From Methanobrevibacter sp. TMH8 (GTDB taxonomy: Archaea > Methanobacteriota > Methanobacteria > Methanobacteriales > Methanobacteriaceae), in assembly GCF_020148105.1 (NCBI RefSeq), contig NZ_JAHLZE010000037.1:1-64000 (forward strand): a stretch of 64,000 bases of DNA. The letters run 5' to 3'. The notes beneath the pieces were generated by a model. It saw nothing but the letters and a program-made list of their open reading frames with translations, searched no databases and was not told the origin of the DNA. The translations under genes and the position numbers were made by a program. Positions 58,439 through 64,000 of the stretch are shown in pieces (within the stretch, counting starts at the first letter, position 1; every line of letters starts with the position of its first letter).

Positions 58439-58994
58439 TTTATCACAGTTTGATTATATTATTACTTATTATTAGTTATTATTATCCTTATCTATTATTG
58501 GGTATGATTTTATATAAATATAGCTGTTTTCACTATATAGTTTTAATATAAAATTTTAATTATAAATGATGTATATATTAAAGATATTTATTAGTTATCA
58601 ATATTGTATTATCTTTTATATCTAGCTATTCATAGCTTTTTCATTGAATAAATAATGATTTTCGTTAATTATACTAATTATTATATTTTCTATTTCTTAT
58701 TTTTATTATAATAGTTTATTAATATTTTAGAATGGATATGGAATATCTTCTTTTTTTATATATTGTATTTTTAGTTTTGTGTTTTTTGTAAAATTGTGTT
58801 GGTTTTTTAGTTATATGTTTATATTTTCTATTGTAAAGTATTTTTTACAAAATCGCAATCTTTATATATCTCTTTGCCAATATAATTGTATTAGTAAAAT
58901 AAACATTACTAAATTGCTATTATATTAAATATTGAATTCAGTTATTGATAGCTGTTTTCATTATTTAATATAGTTTAATCATATTTTTTCTTAG

Positions 58995-59018
58995 TTCGTT
59001 TAATTCAGGTTAAACGAA
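58995..59018. promoter_or_regulatory. 24-bp palindrome, operator-like, copy 1
   Basis: TTCGTTTAA and TTAAACGAA form perfect 9-bp arms around TTCAGG. The flanks TTAG and GTAAA are shared with copy 2. It looks like a regulator-binding site, but an RNA hairpin is equally possible. Confidence 0.65.
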
Positions 59019-59192
59019 GTAAAATTAAGAAAAAATAGCTATGATTTGGAAAAATAGAGGGAGATTTTCTTTATTAAAGGTAAATTATATGAAAAATATT
59101 GAATATTTAATAAATTTTATAATTGTTAGAATATTTTTGTATGAACTGTAAATCAATTTTATAGTAATTATATTTAAAAAATAGTAAGTTAG

Positions 59193-59216
59193 TTCGTTTA
59201 ACCTGAATATAACGAA
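59193..59216. promoter_or_regulatory. 24-bp palindrome, operator-like, copy 2
   Basis: TTCGTTTAA, CCTGAA, TATAACGAA. It is the reverse complement of copy 1 in 22 of 24 positions, with matching flanks, 198 bp downstream of copy 1 and about 480 bp before the adhesin start. Confidence 0.65.
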
Positions 59217-59683
59217 GTAAATTTTTTAGTAATAATATTATTCTTTGATAAAGGAGGGGTTTTCAAAACTATATTGTTTTAGAGGGGTTATTTTTTATTA
59301 TATTTTTTTAGTTATATTATGTCTTATTTATATAATGATGAAAAGGTTATCATAATTTATCATGATTATTTTTTTTGAGTAATTTTTTCATGATTATATA
59401 AGATTAGAGGGGCTATTATGCAATGATATTTGAATAAATGCTCTTTTTTTTAATTTAATTAGTAGATGTTAACTTTCGGGAGAGTTTATTAATTATATTA
59501 ATGGTTTTATATTAATCAAAAAAAAATTTGTAAATGTGATTTATTAAAAAGGATAAATATGTTCTATTAAGAATTTTTTTAGATAATTATTCACCCCTTA
59601 TTTTAAATTCTTTTTTTAGGGACTATTTTATTCTTTTTTGCATCACATTTTAGAATTTTCGAAAAAATTAATCCCATAAATGG

Positions 59684-59691
59684 GGAGGTGA
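59684..59691 (+). promoter_or_regulatory. Strong ribosome-binding site for an ATT start
   Basis: GGAGGTGA; its GGT ends 7 nt before ATT at 59697. The in-frame GTG at 59688 lies inside this site. Confidence 0.6.
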
Positions 59692-59696
59692 ATAAA

Positions 59697-62093
59697 ATTA
59701 TTAAACAAAATAAAAAAATTATAACTCATACATTAATTATAGCGAGTATTATTTTATTTGCTGTAATTAGTTTGCAAGCTGGTTTTGCAGCTACCACTAC
59801 TACTATTGATAATCAGACTTCTGGTGGAATAAGCAAAGCGCTCAATGATTCAATTCATGGAGATATAATTGAACTAGAAGAAGGAATATACACAGGTAAC
59901 AACAATACCAATATGACAATTAATAAAAACATTACAATTCAAGGAAAAACCAAAGACAAAGTCATCCTGGATGCACAAAGACTCAGCAGGATTTTTTCAA
60001 TAGGAAATAACCTTAATGTAACATTCATAAACATAACATTCCTGAATGCAAATGTTATAGGCAATGGTGGAGCAATCTACAACAACTATGGAGCTACTAA
60101 GATGACACTCATAAACTGTACATTTTCAAATAATGAAGTAACTAATTCAACTTCTTCGAATGGCTATGGTGGCGCAATCTACAATGCTGGAAGTAACATT
60201 ACTGTCGATAATTGTACATTTATCAACAATACTGCATGTCGTGGTGGTGTAATCTTCAATTATTACAGTTCGGGTCATAATATGAATATAATTAATTCTG
60301 AATTTACTAATAACACAGCAATAATATCTGGTGGTGCAATCTACAATGGTGCTGTTAATTTAAGCATAATTAACTCTTATTTCAATGGAAATAATGCATT
60401 AAATAGTTTTGCTGGTGCAATCTACAGTTATGGTGTTAATAAGACTATAATTAATTCTATATTCATCAATAATAGTGCACCTAATTCGGGTGCTACCATT
60501 CGAAATGGTGGTAATAACAGTGCTTTAATTAATTGTACATTCATCAATAGTACTGTAAATGAAAGTTCTTTAATCTTCAATAATGTTGAAAATTATTCTG
60601 TAGTTAATTGTACTTTTAGTAATAATACAATTTATGGTGGTCATTTAATCTATACAAGTGCTACCATGTCGATTTATAATAATATTATTGCAAATAATAC
60701 TATTTTTGAAGGTAATCTTGTTTATTGTAATGGTGGTGGTATAGGTGGGAATTTGACTATTTATGATAGTATTATAACAAATAATACTTTGAAATCTAGC
60801 CAAGGATATGCTGTAAACAATACAGGTTCAATTCATATCATTAACACTACTATCTCTGATAATGATGGTGGTGGTATTCTTAATGATGGTAATGCTACAT
60901 TGGAGGGTAATAATATTTCTGGCAATTCTGGTGATGGTGTGAATACTGGTAATGGTGGTGATTCTACTATTGTTGATAATGAGATTGTTGGTAATGGTGG
61001 TAATGGTGTTTCTAATGAAGGTAATGCTATTATTGATGGTAATACTGTTAATGATAATGCTGGTGATGGTATAATTAATAATGGTAATGCTACTGTTGAA
61101 AACAATACTGTTTCTAGAAATTCTGGAGATGATATTGTTAATAATGGTGATATAGATGGTTCAGGAAATATTATTAATATTCAATCAGATTTAGCTATTA
61201 ATACTACTGTTTCAGGCAATAAAGTTACCATAAGAGTGAAAGCTACTAATAGTCATAATGGTAATGTTATTGTTGGTGCAACTATTAATTTCTATGCTAA
61301 TGGAAAATTAATAGGATCTGCAATAACCAACAACAATGGTATTGCTGAATTTACCTACAACATTCCTAAAACAGGTACATACAATCTTTTTGCAACCCTT
61401 GAAGAATTTAATACTACTAATACTTTAGAAACCATTTTTTACAGTGAATCCAATACTACTGCAACAATTAATGCAGTATTAGAAAAAAATACTATTATTA
61501 CTGTTTCTGCACCTACTATTAATGAAGGTAAAAAAACTAATATAAAAGTAACCTTAAAAGACATAAACGGCAACATTCTCAAAAACAAAAAAGTTTCATT
61601 AAAAATCAATGGAAAAACATACACTGCAACAACTAACAACAAAGGAATAGCTGTATTCAAGATAGCTGGATTAAAAGGTGGAAAACACACTCTAACAGTT
61701 AAATTTGCAGGAGACAACAACTACAAATCATCAACAACCAAAGCAGTACAAAAAATAACCTCTAAAACCAACTTAGGAATCTTATCAATCAAAAAATTAT
61801 CATTTAAGAAAAGAGTGTCAACTTATAGAGTTACAATAGCTAATACTGGAAGTTTAAAATCTAAATCTACTGTTTTGGCTCTTTTCCATATGAGAAAAGG
61901 AATCAAAATCAAAACCAAATACATTAAAATCAAATCAATAGCTCCAGGAAAGAAAATATCAATAATCGTCAGCTACTTCCCAGACAAAGCAAACCACAGA
62001 TACTGCATAGCACACTTCCAAGTAGATCCAAAAAACAAAAACAAAGAAATAATATTAGCTAACAACAAAAAATCAATCAGCTTAAAACACTAA
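59697..62093 (+). CDS. Secreted adhesin-like protein: beta-helix, Ig-like and C-terminal domains
   Basis: About 798 aa. A signal peptide (KKIITHTLIIASIILFAVIS) is followed by a right-handed beta-helix with many GGAIYN and INCTF repeats (residues about 50-500). Next come low-complexity GNGGNGV/GNATV turns, an Ig-like domain (about 595-690, TVSAPTINEGKKTNIKVTLK) and a CARDB-like C terminus. It is very rich in N-x-S/T sites. This is the methanobacterial adhesin-like layout for host or syntrophic-partner contact. There is no membrane anchor or pseudomurein repeat, so the attachment mode is unclear. GTG at 59688 overlaps the ribosome-binding site, so ATT at 59697 is favoured. Confidence 0.82.
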   Translation: MIKQNKKIITHTLIIASIILFAVISLQAGFAATTTTIDNQTSGGISKALNDSIHGDIIELEEGIYTGNNNTNMTINKNITIQGKTKDKVILDAQRLSRIFSIGNNLNVTFINITFLNANVIGNGGAIYNNYGATKMTLINCTFSNNEVTNSTSSNGYGGAIYNAGSNITVDNCTFINNTACRGGVIFNYYSSGHNMNIINSEFTNNTAIISGGAIYNGAVNLSIINSYFNGNNALNSFAGAIYSYGVNKTIINSIFINNSAPNSGATIRNGGNNSALINCTFINSTVNESSLIFNNVENYSVVNCTFSNNTIYGGHLIYTSATMSIYNNIIANNTIFEGNLVYCNGGGIGGNLTIYDSIITNNTLKSSQGYAVNNTGSIHIINTTISDNDGGGILNDGNATLEGNNISGNSGDGVNTGNGGDSTIVDNEIVGNGGNGVSNEGNAIIDGNTVNDNAGDGIINNGNATVENNTVSRNSGDDIVNNGDIDGSGNIINIQSDLAINTTVSGNKVTIRVKATNSHNGNVIVGATINFYANGKLIGSAITNNNGIAEFTYNIPKTGTYNLFATLEEFNTTNTLETIFYSESNTTATINAVLEKNTIITVSAPTINEGKKTNIKVTLKDINGNILKNKKVSLKINGKTYTATTNNKGIAVFKIAGLKGGKHTLTVKFAGDNNYKSSTTKAVQKITSKTNLGILSIKKLSFKKRVSTYRVTIANTGSLKSKSTVLALFHMRKGIKIKTKYIKIKSIAPGKKISIIVSYFPDKANHRYCIAHFQVDPKNKNKEIILANNKKSISLKH

Positions 62094-62104
62094 AAACAAT
62101 CTTT

Positions 62105-62137
62105 AAAGGATAAATTTAAATCTTTTATCCTTTTTTT
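62105..62137 (+). terminator. Terminator of the adhesin gene
   Basis: Perfect 10-bp arms AAAGGATAAA (62105-62114) and TTTATCCTTT (62124-62133), with a 9-nt loop, followed by TTTT. It lies 12 bp past the stop codon. Confidence 0.75.
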
Positions 62138-62434
62138 ATTTATTCTTATTCATTTTTACTCATTTTTATCTATTATCTATTTATTATACAAAATAAATCA
62201 AATATTTATTATTAAAATACTACTTTTTTATGTAAAAAATTTATAAAATTTTAAATATATAAAAATGTTATAAATATTAAATTAAACAAATGTAAATTTA
62301 TTTAATAAAATATTACAATAGCTTATAAAAAACATTTTAATAAAATTTAAAAGTATTTCATTTAATAAAAGCTAATAATATTAGAATTTCTATAAAATTT
62401 TAACATTAATTAATAAAAGATTAGGTATGATATA
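62138..62434. other. Intergenic region, nothing recognised
   Basis: AT-rich spacer between the adhesin terminator and tatD. It must carry the tatD promoter, which is not distinct. No gene is seen. Confidence 0.4.
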
Positions 62435-63193
62435 ATGATTGATACTCATTGTCACATTGATTTTGAACCATTTAACGAAGATAGAGAAGAAACAATAAAA
62501 CGAGCAAAAGAAAAGCTAAGTGCAATGATAAATTCTGGAACTAGTCTTGAAGGAAACGAAAGAGCTTTAAAACTATCAGAAGAATACTCAGGATTTATAT
62601 ATCCTACTTTTGGTTTTCATCCAGTTAGTTCTGGACAAAGTGATTCTGATGACTTAAACCTAGTTATAAAATATATAAAAGAACATATAAATGATATTGT
62701 AGCTATTGGCGAGGTAGGAATGGATTATTTCTATGTTAAAGATAAAACTGAAAGAGCTCGCCAAGGAGAAATTTTTACAAAATTTGTAGAACTTGCAAAT
62801 GAATATGAAATTCCACTTCTTATTCATGCAAGAGATTGTGAAAAAAAGGCATTTAATATTGTTAAAGAATATGATAATATTCCAAGTGTTATATTTCACT
62901 GTTATAGTGGTAGCTTGAAAACAGCTAAAAAATTAATAGAAGAAGGATATTATACTTCATTTTCTACAATGATCTGTTATTCAAATCATCATCAAGAATT
63001 AGCTAAAGATATTCCAATAGAAAATATATTAACTGAAACTGACAGTCCATATCTAGCTCCAAAAAGAGGAGACAGAAATGAACCTGCTAATGTAGCTTAT
63101 GTAATTGAGAAGTTAGCTGAAATCAAAGAAGAATCAGTTGATACTATTGATAAAATCACAGAAAATACAGCTAAAAGTGTTTTTGATATTTAA
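62435..63193 (+). CDS. TatD family metal-dependent hydrolase
   Basis: The 252-aa TIM-barrel protein has all TatD motifs: MIDTHCHIDFEP (HxH, H4 and H6), AIGEVGMDYFY, LLIHARDCEKKA, VIFHCYSGSL and TETDSPYLAP. Members are 3'-exonucleases/DNases in bacteria and eukaryotes; the archaeal substrate is unproven. AGGT lies 8 nt upstream of the ATG. It is a lone gene, with a T-rich 3' flank. Confidence 0.9.
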   Translation: MIDTHCHIDFEPFNEDREETIKRAKEKLSAMINSGTSLEGNERALKLSEEYSGFIYPTFGFHPVSSGQSDSDDLNLVIKYIKEHINDIVAIGEVGMDYFYVKDKTERARQGEIFTKFVELANEYEIPLLIHARDCEKKAFNIVKEYDNIPSVIFHCYSGSLKTAKKLIEEGYYTSFSTMICYSNHHQELAKDIPIENILTETDSPYLAPKRGDRNEPANVAYVIEKLAEIKEESVDTIDKITENTAKSVFDI

Positions 63194-63346
63194 TTACAAT
63201 TTTTTTAAATATTATTTATATTTTTATCAACTTTTATCTATTTTATAAACTTTTTTACTATTTTACCAACTTTAGCCTATTTATGTATATTTTTGCTTTT
63301 TGTGGTATTTTTGTCGTTATCATTTAATAATACTATTAAATAGCTA

Positions 63347-63592
63347 CTATCTATAAATATCTATGTTTAAACCTCTTTGAGATTGTTTCTTTAATTTCGC
63401 TGAATCTGTCTTATTTTTACTAGATACATAACCTATGAGGTCCTCTGTTGTTTTTTGTTTCTTGAAATTTAAATTCACAGTTCCATCGCTCATTAAATTC
63501 CATGTTATCTTGTCATTAGGTTTTATTCCTAATTTTTTTCTTATTTCTGATGGAATTACAGTTTGATAGCCTTTATAAACTTTTGAATCCAT
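63347..63592 (-). CDS. AbrB/SpoVT-type swapped-hairpin DNA-binding protein
   Basis: The 81-aa product has the AbrB N-terminal fold, YKGYQTVIPSEIRKKLGI with KPNDKITWNLMSDG, typical of MazE/AbrB-like antitoxins and small regulators. The C-terminal 35 residues are polar and may bind a toxin partner, but no toxin gene is adjacent in the visible part. GAGGC lies 6 nt before the ATG. It could be an orphan regulator. Confidence 0.82.
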   Translation of the reverse strand: MDSKVYKGYQTVIPSEIRKKLGIKPNDKITWNLMSDGTVNLNFKKQKTTEDLIGYVSSKNKTDSAKLKKQSQRGLNIDIYR

Positions 63593-63759
63593 TTAATTGC
63601 CTCATTTCTTAATTAATATTGTATATAGTATAATATATGATATAACTAATGTAAAAATTTTTCTAATGGGCTATTTTTCAGATTATTTATTTTTCTAATG
63701 TTCTATTTTCTTTATATGCTAATTATTGTTAATGAAATATTTCTTTAAAACTATTTATC

Positions 63760-64000
63760 TCAATCCTTTGCAGCTGAAATTCCAGATAAATAACCTGTTG
63801 AAAAAGCTATTTGAAGGTTATAACCTCCTGTTGGACCACAAGGTTCTAATAATTCCCCTGCAAAATAAAGTCCTTTTCCACTATCTAACTTTGATTCCAT
63901 AGTTTTAGGATCAATTTCATTAATATTTACTCCCCCACATGTAATCATGGATGCTTTTTCTGGTAAACTGTGTATTTTTATTTGTAATTGTTTTAAATTG
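63760..64000 (-). CDS. HI0933/BaiN-type flavoprotein, C-terminal fragment
   Basis: The frame is open from the right edge to the stop at 63760. The residues read AxMITCGGVNINEID, TMESKLDSGKGLYFAGELLE and PTGGYNLQIAFSTGY, which are the characteristic C-terminal FAD-binding part of the HI0933 (NAD(P)/FAD-dependent oxidoreductase) family. About 80 codons are visible. The start and the rest of the gene lie outside the window. The substrate is unknown. Confidence 0.88.
   Translation of the reverse strand, partial: NLKQLQIKIHSLPEKASMITCGGVNINEIDPKTMESKLDSGKGLYFAGELLEPCGPTGGYNLQIAFSTGYLSGISAAKD

Larger units (their letters stand above)
58439..59696. other. Long leader region upstream of the adhesin
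   Basis: About 1.26 kb with no convincing open frame. It contains two related palindromes (58995-59018 and 59193-59216) and two TTAGAGGGG(T/C)TATT elements (about 59279-59293 and 59404-59418). It also has G-runs unusual for this AT-rich DNA (AGGAGGGG at 59252-59259), and ends in the GGGGAGGTGA ribosome-binding site. It most likely holds regulatory sites, a long 5' leader or an unannotated RNA for the adhesin. Confidence 0.6.

Noticed and set aside
63347-63592. Toxin-antitoxin module with the AbrB-type protein as antitoxin
   Set aside because: No toxin-like gene lies next to it in the visible sequence, so only the DNA-binding protein is called.
1-64000. tRNA, rRNA or insertion sequence elements
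   Set aside because: No GC-rich cloverleaf-like stretch, rRNA-like block, transposase frame or terminal inverted repeat pair was found by eye; tRNAscan and Infernal would be needed to confirm absence.

Overview
The window looks like a piece of a Methanobacteriales chromosome, most likely Methanobrevibacter or a close relative. The DNA is extremely AT-rich and intergenic gaps are long. It encodes archaeal informational proteins (SecDF, PriL/PriS, archaeal CCA-adding enzyme, Tes-type and CarS lipid enzymes). It also encodes methanogen cofactor enzymes: methanofuran MfnD and MfnF, methanopterin RFA-P synthase, HacB for coenzyme B, pantoate kinase for CoA, cobamide CbiF and CbiC, and MtxX. Pseudomurein-binding repeat proteins restrict it to a pseudomurein-walled methanogen. 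I see no rRNA, tRNA, CRISPR array, insertion sequence or prophage.

Layout. 0-9 kb: a partial SIS-domain sugar enzyme, DUF447, secF-secD, flavodoxin, argC, ribL, hisA, a membrane-anchored unknown. 8.7-17.7 kb: truA, a DUF460 RNase H-like protein, wecB, mfnD, mfnF, an M14-like membrane-anchored protein, carS. 18.9-26.7 kb: a Tes-family radical SAM enzyme, mptG, hacB, unknowns, a DUF166 ferredoxin-like protein, cbiF. 27-31.4 kb: two prepilin-like proteins, a MraY/Alg7-type GT4 enzyme, and a DUF530 + DUF1699-like pair with DNA-binding features. 31.8-43 kb: metG, priL, priS, cca, thpR, aroA'-aroB' (non-canonical shikimate entry), a methyltransferase, pantoate kinase. 43-64 kb: PHP phosphoesterase, two secreted pseudomurein-binding/transglutaminase-like proteins, arfC, a CMD-cbiC-hemL cluster, two DUF4012-like membrane proteins flanking mtxX and uppS, a VOC protein, an 801-aa beta-helix adhesin behind a 1.26-kb leader with two palindromic sites, tatD, an AbrB-type protein, and the C-terminal end of a HI0933-type flavoprotein.

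Most starts obey one geometry: a GGAGGTGAT-like ribosome-binding site whose GGT ends 6 (sometimes 7-8) nt before the start codon. I used this to correct several starts. The same rule points to non-canonical ATT start codons for four genes: priS, both pseudomurein-binding transglutaminase-like proteins, and the adhesin. In three of these four there is no ATG, GTG or TTG that would give a complete protein. That is the most unusual signal in the window.

Other patterns are in-frame (AAT)n microsatellites that insert poly-Asn tracts in many conserved enzymes, paired inverted 24-bp palindromes upstream of the adhesin, and mosaic base composition inside the adhesin. The 44-62 kb stretch behaves like a cell-envelope region. 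All functional calls are from reading sequence and memory of families; no database search was run.
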